Shown: positions 55,440 to 64,000 of the stretch, in pieces
How the letters are laid out: each line of letters starts with the position of its first letter
Numbering within the stretch: position 1 is the first letter of the stretch
NCBI GenBank assembly: GCA_951799405.1
Contig: OX637332.1
Span: forward strand, 15,753,001 to 15,817,000
Direction: 5' to 3'
DNA from: Agapetus fuscipes
Lineage: Eukaryota; Arthropoda; Insecta; Trichoptera; Glossosomatidae
Length of the DNA stretch: 64,000 bases
Position numbers and translations under genes: made by a program
Notes under the pieces: model-generated
What the model saw: only the letters and a program-made list of their open reading frames with translations
Database searches by the model: none
Told to the model about the DNA's origin: nothing

Positions 55440-55720
55440 CCCAGAAATCAGTATTTAATCTGTGATCGTAGGGGGGCTGCTAGCTGGTTGCCCTTGGCCC
55501 TCGAGGATCAATAAACATTTGTACAAGTTCTTATAAACAAATTGGTGTGCTATATGATTTCGCCGGGACTTATCTAATGCCTTCGGGCTATTAATTATCG
55601 TAGCCTAATTGAAGTTACGTGCGAGTTGCATGAACAACGGCCCGACATACGCCGCGAGCTCGGGCCGACGAATTATACAATTATTGACACAAGCCGATTG
55701 GATTTGAATTTAAAAATGTT
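55440..55720. promoter_or_regulatory. CpG-rich island, candidate conserved non-coding element
   Basis: Contains cgggctattaattatcgtag and catacgccgcgagctcgggc. It combines attaatta-type homeodomain sites with CpG-rich words and lacks any repeat or frame. Confidence 0.35.
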
Positions 55721-55904
55721 TACTCTATGAATAAGAAGGGGAAGCTGCAGCCGATCCAACCTGCGCGTGCTTTTAAAAATGCCAAAATTAAACCACTCAG
55801 CATGTAAAAGTACTGTCAAATACATAAAAACACTGGTAACTAGTAGTGTTTTGAAAACACTAATAGTATTTACAACAAGACTGTAACTGTAGGGGTCGCC
55901 AGAG

Positions 55905-56097
55905 CCTCTGCAGAGCTGCCTCTATTTCTTCCTATCTTTACATACCTCTTTCAATTCAAATCATATCCATCACCTTTTTCATGCATTTTCTTCTTTTACG
56001 CTCACTTTGTGTATCCCATTCTTTCACAATCTCCTCAATCTGATCACTCAATACTTTTCTCGGTCGTCCCTTACCTCTTTTTCCTTTCACACTACCT
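55905..56097 (-). pseudogene. RTE-type LINE fragment, degenerate
   Basis: The minus-strand translation recovers KGRPRK, the EEIVKEW-like segment and the CMKKVM motif of the 5225 subfamily, with stops and shifts. It abuts a SINE C fragment at 56098. Confidence 0.75.
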
Positions 56098-56210
56098 AGT
56101 GAGCGCTGTTTTCATGTGAATCACACTTCAAGTGCCTTCTGCAAGCTTGGTCGTCGCCATAGAAAGCGCCAATTTTCAAGCAAGACCGAGTCGCTGTAAG
56201 GCTAGAAGCG
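56098..56210 (-). repeat. SINE C, 3' half, minus strand
   Basis: Words gtgagcgctgtttt, cttggtcgtcgccatagaaa and gctgtaaggctagaa are the reverse complement of the family's 3' half. The head is missing. Confidence 0.8.
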
Positions 56211-56539
56211 ATGTATGTTTAGTATGCTCTCCCTTTAATTCTTATCACATGAAAGTTCAACAGTATCTATGCTTTTTTTTCTAACCAACCAGGAAAAAAA
56301 TCCTTTGTCGGCTTGATGATTTATTTTAATATTTTGTATACTTTGTGAATTAACACTGTGAAATTATATAATTATCGGTTTCTACTAAATTTTATAGAAC
56401 CAAAACAATGATTATTAAACACTGTTTTATTTTTACTCGATTTATTAATTTTATTTTAATAAATATACACGAACCTTTTCGATCTCTCGATCATCTTTAG
56501 TTGCAAGTATATTTTAATTTCGCAATCGCCATTTCCTTA
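56211..56539. other. Gap with no recognised feature
   Basis: AT-rich, nothing supported. Confidence 0.3.
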
Positions 56540-56860
56540 GATTGCTCCACCTTGCGTGATACGCACGCACCGCTAGCATCTCCGCATCCCTGCCTCCTCG
56601 CACTCCATTTTGTTTTTCCCTTTCAGATATCATTGTAATTTATCCGCAGCCCGCGGGAAGTTAGTGCGCGCCTCGTATTGTAAATCTTGAGTGTTATGTA
56701 TTCCCAACGACTGAGCGCGCTCGCGGGCCCAGCCTCGCGGAAAACTATAAAACCCATTATTTCTTTCTTTAACAAAATTTCATTTTCGACATTGTGCCGG
56801 CACGCCCGCTCCGGTCTGAGTCTGCTTACGCGATAAGGCCACCGGCAATGTGGTAAACAT
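56540..56860. promoter_or_regulatory. CpG-rich island with TATA-like box
   Basis: GC-rich block (gactgagcgcgctcgcgggc; gccggcacgcccgctccggt) containing ctataaaaccc near 56745. The combination could be a core promoter, but no open exon follows on either strand. Confidence 0.3.
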
Positions 56861-57235
56861 CAGACTAAAAACTAAAGAAAACATCATTGATGTATGGAAC
56901 TGCCCTCCTTCGAAATAACTAACAAAGTATTTGTAAACCATGTACGGACCTAAATAAATAAATAAATTTTACGATAATAAGCCATGATGAAAGTAAATAT
57001 AGCTCATGCAGGAAAAAATAATCGAAATAACTGAGATAGCAATGGAAACGATAAAATATTTATTATCCGTAAAAATCAAGTAACAAATATAAAAAGTAAG
57101 TAACTAAATGGAATACGAGCAACTCGGAATTAAAAATCATTTTCTGAAAATGTGATGTCGGTGTATTTTCACGATTTACCAGGGAAAATTATAGTTTGCA
57201 CGTTATGATCGACGAACTCAATGCTAACGCAAAAA
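56861..57235. other. Gap with no recognised feature
   Basis: AT-rich, nothing supported. Confidence 0.3.
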
Positions 57236-57561
57236 AACGCAACTAAGCTACACATATAGTGTAACTTCTTGCCGCGTTATCCCCGAAGGGGTCGCATGTG
57301 GTGAGTTGAACCTATTTATTTTTACAGGTAAGGGGGCCGGCCTTACGCCAACCACTTCAGTTGAAGTGGAGGTTTCCCAGCCCCCGAGAGTGCTGGTACT
57401 CATTTCTTGTGAAGGCTGAGTAAACCTTGCCGGTATTTTATTTTGGGGTTTGAAATAAACACCGAAACGGGAAATCATTTCTGACACCCTTGGTGGGATT
57501 CGAACCCGAGCTTTCGGCATGGAATGCAAGCACTCTACCACCTGAGCTATCGACCGGACTA
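57236..57561 (-). repeat. SINE B, full-length, minus strand
   Basis: Best-preserved copy. 3' end aaaacgcaactaagctacac, body with cgaaggggtcgcatgtggtg and cttacgccaaccacttcagt, tRNA head gggattcgaacccgag and gagctatcgaccggac. The 131-codon minus frame across it is a by-product of low decay, not a gene. Confidence 0.93.
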
Positions 57562-57629
57562 TGATTTGAATGCTAAGATTTAACTTTAATAGAAACCACC
57601 AAATTGATTCATCTGAATACTCCAAATTG

Positions 57630-57868
57630 GATCTATAATCCATAATGTAAGTGGCAAAGATATATTAACATTTAAAATTCATATTATGCTGAACATCCAA
57701 GCTGTAAAAAATGGTTCACTTTGCCAATGCCATCCCTGTTTCAGAAAAGGTTGGATTGAGGCTTTGATTTCAATTTGTAAGTACACATGCAGCATTTGTT
57801 AGCGCAAACCTACAAGTGTCTGCTGTATGTATCTTAGTGTGAATATATCTTTGCAACCTAGATTACAG
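57630..57868. repeat. Inverted pair of A-repeat fragments
   Basis: A ~57-bp minus-strand 3' fragment (57630-57686, ataatgtaagtggcaaagat) is followed within a few bases by a plus-strand copy (57690-57868) that runs from the 5' region to tttgcaacctagattacaga with an internal deletion. Confidence 0.78.
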
Positions 57869-57884
57869 AAAAGGCCAATTTTTA

Positions 57885-58200
57885 AGGCGCCGTTTTGTCA
57901 ATTCACTTCCCTTGCGCCGACTCACTTGATAGCTAAACTAGAAATGTCTGCATTCGTCCCGAGCTCCCCGTCTCCCGCCCATCACCTCTACCTCCAGGTG
58001 AGATCTTAGCACGTGAGCTACCCGGAGGCGGGAGATTGCCTCGCAGCCGAGAGCGGTGCGGAGCCTTTTATTGCACTCGCGAGCTTCGCCCCTAAATGGA
58101 CTTCTCGAGATTAAAAATACGCCGCCCGCGTATGACGTAGCACGCCTCTCCGCTCGTATTCTTACGGGCCCCGTGGAGTCAATCTTCCGATATATGCAAT
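57885..58200. promoter_or_regulatory. GC-rich island, candidate regulatory element
   Basis: CpG-rich unique block with ttttattgcactcgcgagc (Hox/Cdx-like ttttattg), cccggaggcgggagattgcc and a tacctccaggtgagatct splice-donor-like word. An open plus frame (58056-58412) runs through it into a SINE head, so a coding call is not justified. Confidence 0.33.
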
Positions 58201-58348
58201 ACTACCTCCCAACAAACAAATGGAGATTGTTTTGTAATGTCTTGTTCATGGGAGTGAGGGCTTCCTCCTCCCCCTTCTTTTCATTTTTCTGCTTTACCTT
58301 CTTACTTTTCTTCATCTTCTATATCAGGCTCTCTCATGCAAATGTTGC

Positions 58349-58399
58349 ACCGGTCCGTAGTCTAGTGGTAACGCTTCGGACTCGTAAATTGAAGGTTGT
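58349..58399 (+). repeat. SINE C head only
   Basis: ccggtccgtagtctagtggt through gtaaattgaaggttgt, then an abrupt switch to a minus-strand A-repeat fragment. Confidence 0.8.
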
Positions 58400-58480
58400 A
58401 AAACTCTCCTAAAACAGGGGTGACTTTGGCATGGTAAATGTAGTTTGTACAGCTTCATACCAACCTATTAATCAAGGATC
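58400..58480 (-). repeat. A-repeat 5' fragment
   Basis: The first ~75 bp of the family on the minus strand (aacaggggtgactttggc, ttcataccaacctattaatc), fused to the SINE C head. The 3' end is absent. Confidence 0.75.
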
Positions 58481-58609
58481 AAAGATAAAAATTGGTCAAA
58501 AGACACGAAAAATTTCTAAGAAAATTCAAATGATGATCCGTAAGTTTTTTTAATGCAAGGTCACTTAAATTTTCTATAGTTAGTGCATTCACTGAGTGAA
58601 AATCAATTT

Positions 58610-58740
58610 TAATTTTAATTTAAAAAAATCTGTTTTAATAAAAAAGTTTGATTTACACATTTTTTGAGTTAAATGCCTAAGCGCTATCGGACTTTATGCG
58701 TCCATCTTCAGAGGCTAACTAACAAGGTCACTTAGTTTAT
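58610..58740 (-). repeat. Hammerhead-bearing repeat, flanks
   Basis: Minus-strand tail (taactcaaaaaatgtgtaaa) downstream of the ribozyme motif corresponds to the tails at 6785 and 23950. Upstream sequence is not shared. Confidence 0.55.
58675..58715 (-). ncRNA. Hammerhead ribozyme-like motif, core mutated
   Basis: Minus strand: GCCU, CUGAAGA (fits CUGANGA), stem II GGAC/GUCC with a seven-base loop, GAUA, GCGCUU, AGGC. GCCU and AGGC pair as stem I. The conserved GAAA is GAUA, so activity is doubtful, yet the order, spacing and stems match the intact copy at 27710. Confidence 0.68.
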
Positions 58741-59714
58741 GGTTTTCGTTTTCAAGGCTTACTTTATTAACAAAGCTACTTCTATTATTTGTACATGGGT
58801 AAGTTTTTACATTGTGATTTATATATATTAAATAAAATAAGAACAGAACTTATTTAAAACCAATTGAATGTGTAGATTAATAGAGATTTGATAAAAAGCC
58901 AGGAAATAATTATGCTTACAGGTTGTTTCCTGTTAGATTCAATCACCCATCATCTGCTACTGCTACAACGATGCTTATCGCAGATTTGAGTGAATGGCAC
59001 GAAAATATACGGAAAAGACTCCGCTTTAAAAACAAGTGAACTATAGACCTTGAAATTTAAAATACATTCAATAGATGTCGCATTACTTCGGGTGATAGAA
59101 GCGTATGGTATTATCTTTGGACGCATCAACAGTGGAAATCCCTTGGTTGGCTTTTAGCGACATATGGCAGCTGATGTTCTGCTGCACAACCACGCACGTA
59201 AGGGTTCAGCACACCAAGTATGTATACAACTTTATTTTCTAACTATATCATAGCGTTTTATTGAACATTTATGGAATCTAATACGCTCAACTCAGTCGCT
59301 GATTAAATTTTCATACATTTTTTGGTAAACACTGAAGTTGAGTTAAAAACGTATTTTTTTATACTTGAAGTACAGGCCATGCCAGATAAGCTAGGGCGTC
59401 CCTCAGGAGACAGGTCTCCAAAGAGCTTATGTTATAATCTTTGGCACTTAGGGCATCAATGGGATTTGTTTACTACCATGGATGCGTGGAGTCTTCTCAA
59501 CTCGACTATCACTTCAGTTAAGGTTCGTACGAAAACTTTCCTCGGCCAACTTTGTTCTTGGCAACAAGGCTGACTTTGGTGTTTATAAAATCAATCGATG
59601 GTACAATCTTTGACACTAAAGACCTCAATAGCATCTTTTCACTTTCATGTAGACACTGAATGCGCTGAGACTTTCCAAAGTTGATTATGGCTTTAGTAAA
59701 AAAAAAAAAAAAAA
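58741..59714. other. Gap with no recognised feature
   Basis: AT-rich; an A-run of about 18 at 59697-59715 precedes the next LINE fragment. Open frame 59322-59573 has no domain. Confidence 0.33.
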
Positions 59715-60240
59715 ACCTTTTTATTTTTATTTTTTTTTTATTTTATTGTAGCAAAATAATGCTAATTTAAACAATTACATATCAAGTCAAAACAATAACA
59801 GTTATGTCAGAGGCGCTGTGCAAGTAGGAACCTGACAGCTTTCTCCTTAAATTTAACTACGTCACTAGTTTGCTTGATTTCCGCTGGTACTTTATTATAT
59901 TCATCTAATCCTCTGTGCACAACTCCTCTGTCATATTTCACTGTTCTTACTTTTAACTTTCTTAAATCATTTTTCCCTCTAGTATCATAACTATGTACAT
60001 CCTTATTTCTAATTATGAATTTCTCCAAATAAACAGGCAATAACTTATTTTCTAATCTATACATAAACATAAATGCATTCAACTTAAGATACTCCTCCAC
60101 ATTCAACCACTCTAAGCTAACCAACATATCTGAAATTTTAGTATCATACTTCTGATTTAGAATCATTCTCATCGCTTTATTTTGTAATTTTTGGAACCTT
60201 AATATTTGGTATTTACCTTGCAAAAAAACTTTTTCTATGC
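59715..60240 (-). pseudogene. Jockey/CR1-type LINE C-terminus with A-rich 3' UTR
   Basis: 138-codon minus frame: ILRFQKLQNKAMRMILNQKY, SLEWLNVEEYLKLNAFMFMY, HSYDTRGKND and FKEKAVRFLLAQRL. This is the helical post-RT tail of CR1/Jockey-group proteins. The stop is followed by an A-rich 3' UTR (T-rich on plus, 59717-59750). The frame is undamaged, so the insertion may be young. The RT core is missing by 5' truncation. Confidence 0.85.
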
Positions 60241-60984
60241 TAAATGATTGTAGTAAAACTTCATATTACATGGTATTATATTTAGTTATAAGGGCATCAT
60301 TGAGATTTTTATAGTTAATGTATTCAATGGATGCGTTCACAGTTTTCAAAACAGAGTCTTTGGTACGTTTTTGAACGAATGTTCTAAATTTGAAGCTTTT
60401 TGGGAAAGTTCACATGTCCACCGGGTCCATAGCAACCAATACCAAATTAGTAGTTAGCCTTTGCTCTGGCAATCTAGTAGGGTGACATCTTCAAATATGA
60501 CCTTCAAACCTCATTGACTATCGCTTCAGTTAGAGCCTAACATTTTTGTTTCATTTAGATGTATTTCTGCCGCTACTTCCGTCTCCTGTGGTAGACAGCC
60601 ATCTCATCGAAAATCTTTCCAAATGCCTTGAAAATGTAACACTTTTATTGTATACACAGTTTCCAAATACAGCATTTAGTGGCTCTAGTCACCCAGAGGG
60701 CGTCCATTTATGTACTTGCGTCTCTCACACATAAGTATGTCTAAATAAATATTTGGAGATTTCTGGTATTGATCATATTTTTTAACTGTGAAGGTAGTTG
60801 TGTTGGCCACATGAGTTAGGTAAAAAAGATAACAAATCTCGTAAAAAAAAGGCTCATGCTATCCAATAATTTATAAAAAAGTACTGTATTGTTTTTATTC
60901 CAAGCAATAAAGTGAAGTAAATGAGTGTATAAATGACGAATAAAATAAATGAGGAATCACACCTATAATGCCTTCCCAACTAGC
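60241..60984. other. Gap with no recognised feature
   Basis: AT-rich unique sequence; no supported feature. Confidence 0.33.
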
Positions 60985-61125
60985 AACTAAGCTGCACATA
61001 CAGTGTAACTTCATGGCTGCGTTATCCCTTAAGCGGTTACACGCGCCGATTTGAGACCTATTTATTTTTACGGGTAAGGGGGCCGGCCTCACACCAAACA
61101 CTTTCATTTGAAGTGGGGGGTATTT
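60985..61125 (-). repeat. SINE B, 3' half, minus strand
   Basis: aactaagctgcacatacagt to acaccaaacactttcatttg, the 3' half of the family. The head is lost. Confidence 0.8.
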
Positions 61126-62459
61126 CAATATTTTCATGATTTCTTACATTTGCATACGTCTTCAAGAACAAATACAAAAAACCAGACAAATAAATTAATT
61201 TTCTTTATATTATTCACTTTTTCTAATCGCATTTACGGAATAATATAAACGGATATTTTACCTTTATGAAAATGTCCTGAAATATGTTTTCTCATTTGAA
61301 ATTCTAGTCATGAAATTGTACAATATTGAAATGAAACGATGGCAAAGGAGCCTTTACCCATGTAATATTGTTATTTGGATATTTTTAAGATTCTCTTTTT
61401 TTATAATTCTCTGCCTATTTGTATTGCGCTTTATGTCGGACATAATCTATGCACGGCCCAAGCAATGAAACCCTAGAAGGTAGACGACTAATAATATAAA
61501 GGAGAGAGAAGGACTTTTCCGAGCTCCACCTCAAATAGGACCTTTATTTTTCTGTTTATTTTGAATTTACACAAGTATATCTATTTCTTTGGTTAAAAAA
61601 AATTGTTAATATTTTACTCGGTCATAATCTAGATACTCATAAATGATTATGGTAATCTAACTTGCTTTCATGTATATCTTTTTTGTGGTATGTATTATAA
61701 CGTTTCGCTTGCCTAAATTGCCTTCAGACCTCAAATTTGAAGCAAAAAAGTTGGAAACACATATACCTTATCTTGCTGTATACATTGTGAATGATCAATT
61801 GAAAGCCACGGAGGATATAAATACACTAAAATGGATTATATCAAAAAAGCTTTCAAAATGGTCCTCATGTTTGTGCATCTTCTGCTACCAACTAAATAGT
61901 GCTGATCTTTTGGACAGTAAATTTTACAGAAATTATTCAGTGAACTGTAAGTAAATAATTTTATACAGAAAATCTCCACTATTGTTTTTCACCTTTTTTT
62001 CACTTAATGTTCTTGACTTTTATACACAAAATAATTAAGTACATAAAAACTCTTAGGCTGGCATTTTTTTACAAACAACTTAAGAAGTTCTTGATTTAAA
62101 AAAAAATCTTCCTTTTTTAAGGAAGGAAATTAAATGTCTTTTCCGGCGTACTCCGTTACTGAATTGTTCCGTTTTCTTGAAAAACATTTTGGAAGCATTT
62201 ATAATGATGAATGATTTTTTTCCTGTGGCACTATTTAATGGTCAAGGACCATCTCAAAGGCGCCATAAAATATTATATCGTAACCTTATTTTCCTACGCC
62301 GTATTTCAGTCGTTGACGCTTTTGAGTGAAAATGTAAAATTTATTACGCCAATCTTCCGGAAAATCGGAAAAGCAGTTTTATTTTGTTTTGAATTTTAAT
62401 CCATTTCATGGTTACTTTCCCCATTACAGTTTGAAATATTTTTTGTTGATTTTTTGTGA
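61126..62459. other. Gap with one doubtful open frame
   Basis: Plus-strand frame 61670-61954 (94 codons) starts with a hydrophobic MYIFFVVCIITF and ends next to a donor-like ctgtaagta (61947). It could be a lineage-specific exon, but its AT-rich codon use matches background, so I leave it uncalled. Otherwise nothing. Confidence 0.3.
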
Positions 62460-62860
62460 AGCTGCACCCGTGTCAGGGAGCGCTTCAATCTTTGCCGGGC
62501 CGGTCTCTATAGATCTCTTTTGAGAGCTTTGTTATGCCTCCCAAAGGGAATAGTCCGACCCGGCCAAACGTACGTATGTAAGGCGAGCTCTTACAATACG
62601 CGCTCGTGGCGCTGGTAGTTCGTAGCCGCCGCTGCATTACCCGTCTCTGCTTGCTTTTTTCATAACATATTTAATGACGGGGAACGTCATAACAAAATAT
62701 TATTATGTCCCTGTACTTTCAGCGTTTACGACTCCACTGAAACTCCGTCCCAATTCCAGATCCCAAATGTGGGGTCTCTATCTCGCTTCAAAAGAGACGC
62801 TCACATCTACGGCGTGCGCTGTACAAAAGAGATGAGGAAATATCAGACTCTCCTACATGA
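62460..62860. promoter_or_regulatory. GC-rich island, candidate conserved non-coding element
   Basis: Unique CpG-rich block. It has an inverted pair of CRE-like half-sites (atgacg at 62674, cgtcat at 62685) and inverted ggccgg/ccggcc words near 62498 and 62570. Also ttgttatgcctcccaaaggg, a possible HMG/Sox-type word. No open exon. Confidence 0.35.
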
Positions 62861-63559
62861 GCACTTCATGTTAAGAAGTAAGCGTTGCTTTATACGTTAA
62901 TATACATAAATGTACCTAAGAATAGAAATATATTATTTGTTATACTTAATTACATCTCTACATAACTCAGACATTTTAAAAAGGCGCCAATCTGACCTAA
63001 ACCTACTTTGACATTATCGGTGTTTCTGTATAGGTACAGTATACATATCACATATTTGAGCAATGCTTTGGATTGCTGCCTTTGGTTTGACGCAACTTAA
63101 TCGTCTATGGTCATTTAATTTTTCTGTATATTTTTTAAATAAAATATTGTACTTTGAAGTATCCATATAGGTTAACTTTTACTACTACCAAATAAAAATA
63201 CAGAAATGAGAACAGTAGAACAGTAGAAGACTTAAATTTAGAACTGCGGGAGACAGGGATACATTCTTGCAACGGATCGTCAACGTCAGGAGGACCAGAC
63301 ACGGCATGAGAAGGAGAATTATCGAACCCTTATACACTTTACATACAATATCCATATTATTACATATTTTTGGAATTAAAAAAGATATCGTCATACTCGA
63401 TCACCAAAAAATTTAATATGAATTTTAACTTGACTACTTTGTATTAATTTTTCTACACACTCGTATTTAATTACAAGCGTAATAAAAACGTTTTTTTACA
63501 GAATACTTCTTACATAAACATTTCGTGGAGAAGAAAGTAAAAGCATTTTTTTCGAAGAT
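62861..63559. other. Gap with no recognised feature
   Basis: AT-rich, no supported feature. Confidence 0.33.
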
Positions 63560-63850
63560 CTCTTGCTGACACATTTCTGATCCATCCGCCACTTGGTTTC
63601 TTACTTTTCCTGCTTACAGGCTTACTCTGATTGGATCAGGGGAGATCTCTTCCTTCCACGCGAGCGATACATGCACCCACGCAATAGGATTTGCCTCGGA
63701 GACGAGTATAGTCCGAAAACAACGGGCTTATGTTCAGCACGAGTAGGGAAAAAACGTATAAAAAATGTGAAACAATACACAATAGGCTGTGGATTTTTAC
63801 AAAATAAAAGTGATTCTAAAAGCAAAAAAGTTCATAACCTTTTATGAAGT
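63560..63850. promoter_or_regulatory. Moderately GC-rich unique patch near window end
   Basis: Open frames on both strands (63593-63847 plus, 63622-63825 minus) overlap without domains. The base composition resembles the other candidate islands. The window ends shortly after and nothing else is visible. Confidence 0.22.
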
Positions 63851-64000
63851 TACGTTTTTTGAATTTGTAGTTCTACTTTTTAATTGTTAAAATTTTTACT
63901 GGTAAGGAGGCAATCTTCCGATTAATTTTATGAGAAAAGTTTTGCTCCTGAAAGAGAAGGTTTTCATTTTTTTGATAACTAAGAAGGCTTTCCCGGTACC

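Noticed and set aside
57248..57643. 131-codon minus-strand open frame
   Set aside because: Lies almost entirely within a well-preserved SINE B copy; similar frames recur at 42859 and 26297 for the same reason.
61670..61954. 94-codon plus frame with hydrophobic start and donor-like end
   Set aside because: AT-rich codon use equals background and no acceptor or partner exon was found; noted under the gap entry.

Overview
This window looks like nuclear DNA of an animal, most likely an insect. It is AT-rich and has almost no long open frames, but it is full of degraded retroelements: LINE tails, tRNA-derived SINEs, solo LTRs and foldbacks. Several GC/CpG-rich islands are embedded in the AT-rich background. 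Some local motifs resemble repeats I associate with Lepidoptera, but I cannot name the species. The layout fits a large intron or intergenic region near a developmentally regulated gene.

The only protein-coding segment I would defend is a 162-bp exon on the minus strand (10452-10613). It is flanked by splice sites and is an exact 54-codon block. A CpG-rich island lies just upstream of it on the same strand (about 10860-11150) and may be its promoter or first exon. I do not recognise the protein.

The dominant repeat is a ~250-bp sequence, called the A-repeat here, with about 27 dispersed copies. In four places it is joined to the 3' end of an RTE-type LINE reading frame, so it is best read as that LINE's 3' terminal region, either 5'-truncated or shared with a SINE. 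At 49573-51731 the same sequence has become a head-to-tail satellite of about nine units (period 261-265 bp) with two alternating unit types. Two tRNA-derived SINE families (B and C) recur, often chimeric with each other or with the A-repeat, and one C copy is joined to a 5S rRNA-like sequence (33945-34061). Solo LTRs lie at 3179, 18068, 27257 (minus), 39138 (minus) and 47344, with less certain ones at 16277 and 41270.

The most interesting signal is a scattered family of hammerhead self-cleaving ribozyme motifs. The copy at 27710-27748 (minus) has an intact core and a perfect five-base-pair stem I. Related copies lie at 58675-58715, at 6841-6878, at 30961-30990 (partial), and as a tandem dimer inside a large foldback at 23950-24207. 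They share downstream sequence and probably derive from a Penelope-like element or an animal retrozyme.

Other structures include three long hairpins (12781-12988, 39915-40078, 36253-36307), a 22-bp-arm palindrome (15414-15458), two TIR elements (35920-36174, 43860-44643), three CACGTG boxes spaced 11 and 22 bp apart (28114-28152), and a four-tract G-quadruplex motif (46157-46177). The remaining GC-rich islands are candidate regulatory elements only. No intact gene, functional tRNA gene or complete autonomous transposon is visible.
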